Source of the DNA: a virus
Reading direction: 5' to 3' (one strand)
IMG/VR virus record: IMGVR_UViG_3300022188_000226
Span: 52,258-116,257 of that record
DNA: 64,000 bases
Numbering within the stretch: the first letter of the stretch is position 1; the number at the start of each line of letters is the position of its first letter. Both the position numbers and the translations under genes were made by a program. The notes beneath the pieces are model-generated. The model did not search any database, was not told where the DNA came from, and saw only the letters and a program-made list of their open reading frames with translations. Of this stretch, positions 8,375 to 17,300 are shown one piece after another.

Positions 8375-8403
8375 TTGACAAAAGCTTTTGCATGTATTAT
8401 ATT
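8375..8403 (+). promoter_or_regulatory. Strong sigma70-like promoter ahead of structured unit B and dnaJ
   Basis: TTGACA at 8375-8380, 17 bp spacer with TGTAT, TATATT at 8398-8403. The predicted transcript start near 8410 is followed by an AACTTTA/TAAAGTT hairpin (8414-8435) and then immediately by structured unit B. Confidence 0.75.
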
Positions 8404-8441
8404 ATAATTAATAAACTTTAACAAAGTCTAAAGTTATTTAA

Positions 8442-8568
8442 AGCTCGATCGTGATCTTAATGGAGCTAGAAATATCTTCGTAAGATCTTTGGGATATTCA
8501 CCCGCACTGAAGAAAATGTTAACTTCTTCAGCGTGCGTTGTTAATGATTGTTAACGAAAAAGGATCGG
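8442..8568 (+). repeat. 127 nt structured unit, copy B, without any tnpB reading frame
   Basis: Same unit as 7155-7281 and 22890-23013, all four stems retained; the third stem is CACTGAAGAA/TTCTTCAGCG (8505-8533) with one A-C mismatch at 8506/8532. No tnpB coding sequence precedes it; instead it starts about 30 nt after a strong promoter. It ends 9 nt before the GTG of the dnaJ-like gene, so it is also that gene's 5' leader. Confidence 0.75.
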
Positions 8569-8577
8569 TGATTTAAA

Positions 8578-9357
8578 GTGGGGCATTATAAAACGTTGGG
8601 TGTTAGTTCTCAAGCTACGCAAGAAGAAATAAAAAAAGCTTATCGTAATCTTTCTAAAGAACACCACCCAGATGTTGGTGGTAATGAAGAAATATTTAAG
8701 AGTGTGTCTGAGGCTTATTCGACTCTATCAGATGTTGAAAAACGTAGACAGTATGATAATCCTAATCCTTTTGATGGTATGTCTGGCGGTATGGGAGGGT
8801 TTCCGTTTGGTTTTCAAAGGCCTCGCCAACAGAAGCCTGACCTAAATGCACCAAAGGACGGACATTTTATAGGCGTAGAAGTGGAGTTACCTCTTAAGCA
8901 CTATGTTTTTGGTGGTAAATTTAAAATTAATTTAAATTATCATGAAGACTGTGCTGATTGTGGGGGTAAGGGTTTCAGTACTGGTACTGAATGTGATGTT
9001 TGTAATGGGGAAGGGTATGTACAACAAGTAGAAAGGAGGCCTGGTTTTATGTCCTCTGCAACACGTCCTTGTCATAAATGTGGGGGGCTGGGTCAAGTTT
9101 CTACTAATAAATGTGAGACATGCTCAGGAACTGGAAATCATTCAGTTATAGATAAAGAATTTATTTTTGATATCCCTAAAGGGTCAGGAATAGGTGCTAA
9201 AATAATACTTAGTGGTGTAGGTAGGGTTGGTATAAATGGTGGACGGAACGGAGATATTGGTATAATGATAACTAATATAAAACAACCAGTGTTAAATAAA
9301 CTATCCCCTGATAAAGTAGACATACTAAAAGACTTATTAGAAGAACTAGACGCTTAA
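8578..9357 (+). CDS. dnaJ: DnaJ-like co-chaperone, shortened
   Basis: 259 residues, against about 375 for bacterial DnaJ. J domain with the HPD motif (KEHHPDVGG at about residue 30), a Gly/Phe region (about 62-80), then a zinc domain with four CxxCxGxG-type repeats (CADCGGKG, CDVCNGEG, CHKCGGLG, CETCSGTG, about 123-185), and one short C-terminal beta domain instead of two plus the dimerisation segment. It should stimulate DnaK ATPase; no DnaK is in the window, so it probably recruits host Hsp70. Starts at GTG, behind unit B. A truncated class I J protein retained by a phage suggests a role in replisome or virion assembly. Confidence 0.9.
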   Translation: MGHYKTLGVSSQATQEEIKKAYRNLSKEHHPDVGGNEEIFKSVSEAYSTLSDVEKRRQYDNPNPFDGMSGGMGGFPFGFQRPRQQKPDLNAPKDGHFIGVEVELPLKHYVFGGKFKINLNYHEDCADCGGKGFSTGTECDVCNGEGYVQQVERRPGFMSSATRPCHKCGGLGQVSTNKCETCSGTGNHSVIDKEFIFDIPKGSGIGAKIILSGVGRVGINGGRNGDIGIMITNIKQPVLNKLSPDKVDILKDLLEELDA

Positions 9358-9402
9358 TTAGTCATACGTCTTCTGATAAATAATTTCAGGGGGTACTTGA
9401 CA

Positions 9403-9927
9403 ATGATACAAAGAGTGCTTAGTTTAGATATAGCAACAACTACTGGTTGGGCGTTTAATTTTGTTCAGACGATAGATAAGTTTGAGTATGGGTTGATAAA
9501 AACTAATTCTAAACATAGTGAAGGAAGAAGGTTGGCTTATTTTAGGAAAGAGTTAATAAAGCTTATCTCGAAATTTAACCCAACACATGTTGTTATAGAG
9601 GATATTTATTCCGGTATAAATGTAAAAACCATGAAGTTACTGGCTAAATACGCAGGGGTTGCTCAAGAATGTTGTGCGTCGTTTGCAAACATAGACCCAT
9701 ATATAATTCATACTAGTACAGTAAAGGCTTATTTTAAAGCTAAAAATAAAAGACAGTTATTTGATTTTGCAATTACTCTTTTAGATTGGGATACAAATGT
9801 AATAAGTTTTAAAAAACATAATGATATTGTGGATTCAATTTGTCAATTAATTTGTTATTGTGATAAAGTATTGGGTGTAAAAAAATGTAGAGAAGAAAAA
9901 GATTATGGGTATTTATATAAGTTATAG
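9403..9927 (+). CDS. ruvC: RuvC-like Holliday junction resolvase
   Basis: 174 residues from the ATG at 9403 (AGGGGGT about 9 nt upstream; a TTG at 9397 is the alternative). RNase H-like fold with the catalytic acids in order: LSLDIATTTGWA (D at about residue 7), HVVIEDIYSG (E at about 64), and KKHNDIVDSICQLIC (D residues at about 143-146). This is the RuvC pattern, used to resolve branched phage DNA before packaging. It is slightly separated from neighbours but in the same transcription direction. Confidence 0.82.
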   Translation: MIQRVLSLDIATTTGWAFNFVQTIDKFEYGLIKTNSKHSEGRRLAYFRKELIKLISKFNPTHVVIEDIYSGINVKTMKLLAKYAGVAQECCASFANIDPYIIHTSTVKAYFKAKNKRQLFDFAITLLDWDTNVISFKKHNDIVDSICQLICYCDKVLGVKKCREEKDYGYLYKL

Positions 9928-9961
9928 AGAAATTAAAGTTAACATTTATGTGGGGTATTAA

Positions 9962-11128
9962 ATGGCAAAAAATATTAAGCTTAGTGCTACAAGAATTAGT
10001 ACATTTCTGTCATGTAAGCAGAAATACTGGTTCAATTATTATGAGAAGTTACCTAAACTTTCTAATCCAGCGTTTAAATTAGGTTTAGCCGTTCATGAAT
10101 CACTCGAATTAGCAGGAAATATTTGGATGGAGAAAGAAAAGTTTAGTAAAGCAGATATCAAAAAAGTTATGGCGGAGTACGATAGGATATCTATTAGAGA
10201 AGGTATAGAAGAGTATTCTTCTCATCTAGAAGGTAAAGAGTTAGTTAAGAAAAGATTAAATAATTTTATTTCTGGCGAAAAACTTATAGGTTTAGAGACT
10301 AAATTTGGATTTTGGGGTAAGGACGCTGGACCACAAGTCACAAGTAAGTATGGTGTGCCACTAATAGGGGCAATTGATAAAGTCGAGAAGTATGATGAAG
10401 ATACTGTACTTATAGTAGACTATAAAACTTCTAAGACCGCACCGACACCTATTCAGATGAAAAGTGATATGCAGCTTTCAATTTATGATTTGGTAGCACG
10501 TCAAGTATGGCCTGGATATAAAAGGGTTGTGTTGGCTTTAGATTTATTGAAATCAGATGTTTTATATACATATAGAACTGACAAACAACGTGAAGAGTTT
10601 GAAGTTTATATTAAGGTTATCTATGATGAAATGTTAGCTTTTACAGAAGAGGAAGCAGCTGCTTCGTTGAATATGTTTTGTCCGTGGTGTTCTTATAAAG
10701 ATTATTGTTCTACTTATCAGAAAGCTTGTAAAAAATCTGACTATAAATTCTTACCAACTGTTGGTTATACGGATAATCAGTTGATTGAGGAGTGGGATAG
10801 TGTTAAATCTACCAAGAAAATTTTGGAGAACAGGGAGCGTGAGCTTGGAATGATCATGATGGAAAAAATTAGACGCACGTCAAATAATTTAAGGGGAGAC
10901 AAGAAAGAAATTTATGTACGACAGAACGCAAGAATAAATTATGATCTCAGTACAGTGGCAGAGAAAGTTCCAACAGAGGATTTTCCAAGTCTTGTTAATA
11001 TAAACAAAAGAGCTGTGGATGTATATTTGAATCTTAATCCAGCAGTAAAGGATGACATTATTGAAACAACTATTACAAATTATACATCTCCGTTTTTGGC
11101 TGGAAGGGATATAAAGAAAAGCAAATAA
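9962..11128 (+). CDS. RecB/Cas4-like PD-(D/E)XK exonuclease with probable Fe-S cluster
   Basis: 388 residues. N-terminal KLSATRISTFLSCKQKYWF carries the first cluster cysteine at about residue 18. A conserved H is in LAVHESLE at about 46. The nuclease motifs are at about 110-160: LIGAIDKV (D) and VLIVDYKTSK (D...K). The cluster cysteines follow at CPWCSYKDYC, about 239-248. This is the PDDEXK_1/Cas4/AddB nuclease arrangement, implying 5'-3' or end-processing exonuclease activity in recombination. No cas1 or cas2 and no CRISPR array are present, so a CRISPR role is unlikely. Confidence 0.85.
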   Translation: MAKNIKLSATRISTFLSCKQKYWFNYYEKLPKLSNPAFKLGLAVHESLELAGNIWMEKEKFSKADIKKVMAEYDRISIREGIEEYSSHLEGKELVKKRLNNFISGEKLIGLETKFGFWGKDAGPQVTSKYGVPLIGAIDKVEKYDEDTVLIVDYKTSKTAPTPIQMKSDMQLSIYDLVARQVWPGYKRVVLALDLLKSDVLYTYRTDKQREEFEVYIKVIYDEMLAFTEEEAAASLNMFCPWCSYKDYCSTYQKACKKSDYKFLPTVGYTDNQLIEEWDSVKSTKKILENRERELGMIMMEKIRRTSNNLRGDKKEIYVRQNARINYDLSTVAEKVPTEDFPSLVNINKRAVDVYLNLNPAVKDDIIETTITNYTSPFLAGRDIKKSK

Positions 11129-11171
11129 TAACTGCAATACAATTTTTTTAAAAGAAGTAAAGGAGAAGGGA

Positions 11172-13724
11172 ATGACAAAAAAGAATAAGAAACCTGCCAC
11201 AAAATTTTCACAACCAGTCCCCAAGAACAAGATTAAAGTATTAGCATACTGTGACTCCCCTACTTGTGCAACAGGTTTTGGAACAGTGTCACGTAATATT
11301 TTATTAGGTCTGTATTCTACTGGGCGTTATGATATTGACGTTCTTGGTATTAATTACTGGGGAGATCCACATAATCTTCCGTTCAGAATTTGGCCTACTG
11401 GTATTAACAGTGAACGAGATCCTTATGGTAGAAAGAAAGTATTTAAAATGATTCAGCAGATGGATTTTGATATTATATTTTTTTTGCAGGATACTTTTAT
11501 TTTAGATTTTTTACCTGAGCTTCAGAAGTCTCTTGTAGATCGTGGGAAGCCTTTTAAATCTATAGTTTATTATCCAGTGGACGGTGTGCCTAAAGAACAG
11601 TGGCTTCATAATGTAAATGCTTGTGATTTTCCTGTGGCGTATTCTGAATTTGGTAAAGCTGAGAGCATGCGTGTACTGCCTATAATGAAAGAGCCTCTGG
11701 TTGTCCCTCATGGAGCTAATACTAAAGATTTTTTTGTTGCAGATAAGAAAGATGTAATGTCTTTTAGGTCTCAATATTTTGGAAACCAGGCTGATAAGTT
11801 TATCCTTTGTAACCTTAATAGAAATCAGCAGAGAAAAGATATCCCTAGAACTATTGCTGCTTTCAAAGAATTTAAAAAACAGGTTCCTGAATCTCTTCTG
11901 TACTTGCATATGGCTAAACAAGATCAGGGGTGGAATTTGACTGATGTATGTAATTCTTTTGAGTTAGATATCACTAAAGATGTTATATTTCCTGAGAATT
12001 TTGGGCCTAATCAAGGGTATCCACGTAATATTGTTAATATGATATACAACGCCAGTGATTGTGTAATAAGCACAACTTTGGGCGAAGGTTGGGGTCTTTG
12101 CCTTCACGGTGATTCTAGTGTTATGACAGTATCTGGTCAAAAAAGAATTAAAAATATAGTAGTTGGAGATAATGTAGTGATTGCTGGAGATGCTTTTCCA
12201 GTTAATGGGGTAGAGTCGTCTAATCATACACAAGAGTTTAAAATTAAACTTTATAATAATCAAGAGCTTGTTGGTAGTGGTAATCATAAAGTACCTACTT
12301 GTGATGATGTGTATAAAAATTTATCAGAGATTTCAACTAATGACTGGTTGCTTGTTGATAAAGCTGTTTTGAAAGATGATGCTGGATATACTTATGATTT
12401 AAAATCGTTTGCAGATACTCATGATGATAATTTTGTTTGGAATAAGATGGGCTTTAGTCCAAGTGTAGAATGTTCTATTATGGCTATTATGGAGGCTACA
12501 AAAGAAACTAAGAAAATTATTGAAACAGCAATAAAAAATTACGATACAAATACAGATTCTTCCAGTAATAGAGTTAATAGTGTTATAAGTTATCTTGAGA
12601 GTATTTGGTATAAGAAAACTCAGCCAGTAAAAATGAATAGATATGTAGAGTTTGATAGTGATTTTGCGAGACTTCTTGGGTACTATGTTGCTGAAGGTAG
12701 CAATGAGTCAGGAAACGGTATAGAGTTTAGTTTTCATACTAAAGAAACAGTCTATCATGAAGATGTAAGTACACTTATAGAAAAGTATTTTGGAGTTAAA
12801 ACAATAATTAAAATTAAAGATAATAGATGTGCCGTCCGTGTACGTTCTTCTATACTTGCTAAATTTTTTGGAGATTTATGTGGTATCGGTTCTCATAATA
12901 AACATATTCCACTTCTTTGTATGCAACACAGAGATAAAGCTAAAGAGTTCATTAAAGGGGCTTGGCGTGGTGACGGACATTTTGGAGATGTTGAGTTTAG
13001 TTATTCAACAGCTTCTATTGTATTAAAAGAAGAGATGATGTGGTTATTATCTGGATTTAATATATTTTCCAAATGTAACAAAAATAAGGTAGGTAATTGG
13101 GCTATTTATGTTAATGGAAAAGACTATAATTTATTAGCCGAAGTGCTTGACCATACAAATAGTCATGATAATTACAGAGAACGTAGTTACATTAAGAAGC
13201 ATGATAATTTCTTTATGGTTAAAGTAAAAAGTACATCTTGTGAAGAGATAAATAGTACATATTACGATATAAGTGTAGATAGTAAGAGGCACTTTGTTGT
13301 TAATGGTATTGTTGTTCATAATTCTTGGATCGAGGCTATGGCTACTAAAACTCCAGTGATTATGCCTGCAAATACAGCGTTGGTTGAAAATATTACTGAA
13401 GATAGAGGGTGGTTATGTAAGAGTGGGTCAGACCCTTCTTTGTTTACAGTTGTACCTAATGATAACGAAGTCATTAGACCTTTGGTAGATGTTAATGATA
13501 TGGTATGTCAAATGCTTGAGGTTTATAATAATCCAGATGAGGCTACTCGTCGTGCAGAAAATGCGTATAACTGGATTCATGCAAAAATGGATTGGGGTTC
13601 TGGTGTAGTACCTAAGTGGATTACTGTTTTTGATGATGCTTATAATCGTCTTTCAGATGAGAGTAATAACACAGTTGATGAGGGTGTGTCTGGAAATAAA
13701 GTTATTGACTCTGAGGCATTCTAG
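11172..13724 (+). CDS. GT4-type glycosyltransferase interrupted by one intein
   Basis: 850 residues, of which 408 are intein (separate entry); the spliced protein would have 442. The extein begins with KVLAYCDSPTCATGFGTVSR, contains VVPHGANTKDFF and the nucleotide-sugar-binding GT4/GT-B part FILCNLNRNQQRKDIPRT, then NASDCVISTTLGEGWGL joined after splicing to SWIEAMATKTPVIMP, the E-x7-E motif region of retaining GT4 enzymes. It probably adds a sugar to a virion or host glycan. AAAGGAGAAGGG precedes the ATG. First gene of the carbohydrate block. Confidence 0.88.
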   Translation: MTKKNKKPATKFSQPVPKNKIKVLAYCDSPTCATGFGTVSRNILLGLYSTGRYDIDVLGINYWGDPHNLPFRIWPTGINSERDPYGRKKVFKMIQQMDFDIIFFLQDTFILDFLPELQKSLVDRGKPFKSIVYYPVDGVPKEQWLHNVNACDFPVAYSEFGKAESMRVLPIMKEPLVVPHGANTKDFFVADKKDVMSFRSQYFGNQADKFILCNLNRNQQRKDIPRTIAAFKEFKKQVPESLLYLHMAKQDQGWNLTDVCNSFELDITKDVIFPENFGPNQGYPRNIVNMIYNASDCVISTTLGEGWGLCLHGDSSVMTVSGQKRIKNIVVGDNVVIAGDAFPVNGVESSNHTQEFKIKLYNNQELVGSGNHKVPTCDDVYKNLSEISTNDWLLVDKAVLKDDAGYTYDLKSFADTHDDNFVWNKMGFSPSVECSIMAIMEATKETKKIIETAIKNYDTNTDSSSNRVNSVISYLESIWYKKTQPVKMNRYVEFDSDFARLLGYYVAEGSNESGNGIEFSFHTKETVYHEDVSTLIEKYFGVKTIIKIKDNRCAVRVRSSILAKFFGDLCGIGSHNKHIPLLCMQHRDKAKEFIKGAWRGDGHFGDVEFSYSTASIVLKEEMMWLLSGFNIFSKCNKNKVGNWAIYVNGKDYNLLAEVLDHTNSHDNYRERSYIKKHDNFFMVKVKSTSCEEINSTYYDISVDSKRHFVVNGIVVHNSWIEAMATKTPVIMPANTALVENITEDRGWLCKSGSDPSLFTVVPNDNEVIRPLVDVNDMVCQMLEVYNNPDEATRRAENAYNWIHAKMDWGSGVVPKWITVFDDAYNRLSDESNNTVDEGVSGNKVIDSEAF
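12099..13322 (+). other. Intein 1 with LAGLIDADG endonuclease (in glycosyltransferase at 11172)
   Basis: 408 codons. Cys1 follows GEGWGL; ends VVHN before Ser+1. Block A-like CLHGDSSVMTVSGQKRIKNI, block B GSGNHKV, endonuclease motifs LLGYYVAEGS and FIKGAWRGDGHF both with acidic residues, C-terminal YYDISVDSKRHFVVNGIVVHN-type blocks F and G. All splicing residues are present, so splicing and endonuclease activity are both plausible. Confidence 0.93.
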
Positions 13725-13737
13725 TAAAAATTAGTAA

Positions 13738-13756
13738 TATATATATATATATATTA
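13738..13756. repeat. Short (AT)n run
   Basis: About ten AT dinucleotides between two genes, ending in TATTATAAT, which could serve as a -10 element although no matching -35 is evident. Confidence 0.6.
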
Positions 13757-13802
13757 TAATTAAAAAGGAGAGGTGGTAATTTTTTTTTGCCGTGAAAATT
13801 TT

Positions 13803-14375
13803 ATGGAAACTAAGATTATACAAGAAGTTGGATATAATGAGGCTATACAAGGAATAGGTTATAGTTTTGGAGTTAACGATAAGGACCGTTTAAAATTGAT
13901 TGCTGAAAAATTATCTTTAAAAGATGGTGGACATAATAAATTTCTAGAGTCCATGATGGTATGGGTCGATATAAATGCCCCAAGATATTTTTGGAGTGAG
14001 TTTGATACGTATCGCGTTGGTACAACTAAACAATCACAAAGTACTATACACACTATTACATACCGTACTCTAAAACAAGATGATTTTGAGCACGAAGTTT
14101 ATGAACACACATTGATTTCTCTTAATAAATCTATAGTGGCATATCAACATACTGAATTAAAAGAAAAAAAGCATAAACTATTTATGGAAATTAAAAACAA
14201 TTTACCAGAAGGATTTTTGCAGCGACGAATGGTTTGTACTAATTATAAAGTATTAAAGAATATTATTTTACAGAGAAAAAATCATAAATTAAAAGAATGG
14301 GGTGTTTTTATTAGTGCTTTGTTAGATCAATTACAGTTTCCGCATTTTGTTACTAAATTTAAGGAGAAGGATTAA
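13803..14375 (+). CDS. thyX: ThyX-like (FAD-dependent thymidylate synthase family) protein, divergent
   Basis: 190 residues from ATG 13803. The start is uncertain: the AAGGAG at 13765-13770 fits an ATT at 13779 (8 nt) far better than the ATG, and a GTG at 13773 is too close. Family features are APRYFWSEFDTYRVG with a TTKQSQS stretch (where ThyX has RHR...S) and NLPEGFLQRRMVCTNY followed by LKNIILQRKNHKLKEWGVF, matching the ThyX C-terminal pattern of a loop, N/R-rich helix and AQxE-like helix. It would make dTMP, fitting the dCMP deaminase, dUTPase and ribonucleotide reductase of this phage. The classical RHRxxS motif is not intact, so catalysis is not assured. Confidence 0.6.
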   Translation: METKIIQEVGYNEAIQGIGYSFGVNDKDRLKLIAEKLSLKDGGHNKFLESMMVWVDINAPRYFWSEFDTYRVGTTKQSQSTIHTITYRTLKQDDFEHEVYEHTLISLNKSIVAYQHTELKEKKHKLFMEIKNNLPEGFLQRRMVCTNYKVLKNIILQRKNHKLKEWGVFISALLDQLQFPHFVTKFKEKD

Positions 14376-17300
14376 TGGAGATAAAAGGGATAAAGTATAC
14401 GGGTCCGGTATTTGATGGGTCAGGTTATGCCCAAGCAGTTAGAGGAAATATAATGGCTTTACATAAACTGGGGGTACCTTTAACTGTAAACTCCATATCA
14501 TTCGAACACTTAAGACCTGAGTTAGGTGTGGTTGGTAAAGTTATAAACAAGTTAGTGGATAAAAAAATAGATTATAATATTAATATAATTCATACAACTC
14601 CAGAATTTTGGGAGAATCATAAAGAAGAGGGTAAATTAAATATCGGTTACACAATTTGGGAAACTACTAAACTTCACCACAAATGGCCTGGTTATATTAA
14701 TGACAATGTCGATGCAATCATGGTGGGCAGTGAATGGAATGTTGGTGTATTCAAAGATAGCGGTGTAACTGTACCGATTTTTGTAGTACCTCACGGAATA
14801 GGACAACATGAATTTGATAATATTGAGAAATTTGAAGTTAAAGGTGTGTCAGATGAGACGTATATGTTCTATAGTATTTTTCAATGGGTTGAGCGAAAAC
14901 ACCCTCTTTCTCTAATTAAAGCATATTGGCATGCTTTTCAGAACAAAGAAGACGTAGCTTTGGTGCTTAAAACATATCGTAGTGATTATAGTGATCAGGA
15001 AAAAGAGGCTATCAGGACTACGATAAGAAGATTGAAACAAGTAACACCATTTGATAACTATCCTCCTATTTATCTTATTCCTAACATGCTAACTAATGAC
15101 GAAATTTTTGGACTACATGCTAGAGGTGATTGTTACACTAGTTTGGATCGCGGGGAAGGATTTGGCCTTTGTGTAGCTCAAAATACTAATATAACAACTC
15201 CTTCCGGTATTAAACTAGCTGAAGATATTATAGAGGGGGATTTGACTTTATCTATGGGGGGTAAGTTTAACAAAGTTACAGCTACCTCTAAGAGATATGT
15301 TGAAAAGGCATTACGTGTATCTATAAAATTACATGAAGCTCTTGTGGTTAGTCATGAACATCCTTTTTATGTTACTAAAGATTTGTCGACATGGAAAAGA
15401 TACAATTATTCACCGTCCACGATAGAAGATGCACTTGAGTGGTCAGAGGCGTCTAACATAGTAGTTGGAGATTATGTTGCGGTTCCTAAACCTAAACTTA
15501 ATAACAAATTGATAGATAAAATTGATATAAGTGATTATTTAGATTTAGAGGGAGTTGTTGTTGAGGACGAATATATCTTTTTAAAGCATGGGTATTCCCC
15601 TAAAAATACTAAAAATAGTTATAAAAATTTAGTAGATAAATACGGATTTACAAAGAAAATTTTTGAAACGGCAGTATCACATATTAAAAATAATACTGTT
15701 CCTAAGATTGGTACAAGTGCACATAATGCTTATACTATTTTATTGAAAATAGAGTATGAGGTTAAGAAACCAAATAGAATTAAACGTTTTATCGACTTAG
15801 ATAGTAATTTATTAAAATTGTTTGGTTGGTATTTAGCTGAAGGAAGCACTAACAATAGAACTTTTTTAGAGATAGATCTACACAAAGACGAATTTGATGT
15901 TGCAAAGAGCCTTTCAGATATATTTAAACAGTATTTCTCTGTTAGTGTTGATTCTATATATACTAGTATAAATGGAAATAAATCGAGGTTAATAGTAAGT
16001 AGTAAAATAATAGCTTCCTTATTTGAATCTCTGTTCGGTAAAGGAGCTAGGAATAAACATATACCAGACTGGCTTATTTATTCAAGCCAATCTTTATTGC
16101 CTCTAATTAAAACATTGTTTTTTGGGGATGGTTATGACTCAGGGAATACTTATGCATTAACTACAGTTTCTCCTAGTTTAGCTTATCAGGTTAAGACTGT
16201 ACTAAATAGTTTGGGGATGTGTCCTAGAATAAATAAAGGGAAACGAGGAGAATTAGGAAATTATGATCAATATATAGTCAGTGTAGCTAATGAAGATTAT
16301 AAAATATTTACTGAGAATACTATTACTAAAGAATACAAAAAACATAGTGTAGAAACTGAAAATTATTTTCTAGTAAAAGTAACTAATATTGAAGAGATAA
16401 AATATAATGATTATATGTATGATTTTACTATAAATGGTGCTGAAAGTTTTGTAGGGAATGGTATATTATTACATAATTGTCCTTTTACTGCTGGGGCTTG
16501 TGGAAATCCAGTAATTATTACTGGGTTTGGTGGTATTACAGAATACGCTAAAGAAGATAACAGTTATCTTGTTGACTACACACTGACTCCAGTGTTTGGG
16601 ATGCCTTGGAGCGGTTCTCCAATAATTTCAATAGGTTGCATCGATGGATATAAGAAGATAAAGGATGTAAAAGAAGGTGACTTGGTTTTTAATAAGAATG
16701 GTAAAATAAAAAGTGTAACAAAGGTTGGAGATCGACCAATGCTTCCTGATGAAAGGATGCACTCTATTAAACATGGGTCTATGCATACTAGTATAGAGGT
16801 AACAAATAAACATAAATTATATATTGCAAAGAATAATAAGTCAGTACTAGCTGAAGTAGAAGATATTACTGATGAGGATTATCTAATTATACCAAAGCCA
16901 TTTTTGTATTCAGAAAATTTCTCTATTAATATGAAGGATTATACTTTGACAGATGTTTGGAGTGAAGAGGCCGGTAGAATAGTTTATAATAGAGATGTTG
17001 ATGTTTCCACTGGTATTTATAGCACTGTAGAATTGTCTGAGGATATGTTTTATTTAATTGGTTTATATTTAGCAGAAGGATGTGTGTATTCTTCCAACGA
17101 TTGTGTTAGTTTTTCTTTTAATTCTAACGAAATTGATACGTTAGCTGCTGAGTGTAAGAAATGTTTATCTTCAGTTTTTGGTATATCTTCAGAACATTTT
17201 CATGAGCGTGAGTATAAGGATAGAAATGGTTATGAGCTTATTGTAAACAATACACTTATAGGAAGATTTTTTAGAAATGAATTTGGTACAGGAGCACATG

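Noticed and set aside
9962-11128. Cas4-like nuclease as a sign of a CRISPR-Cas system
   Set aside because: No cas1, cas2, effector or repeat array nearby; RecB/Cas4-like exonucleases are common in phage recombination modules.
13738-13756. AT run as a replication origin
   Set aside because: Too short, no iterons or DnaA-like boxes around it; more likely a simple repeat in an intergenic spacer.
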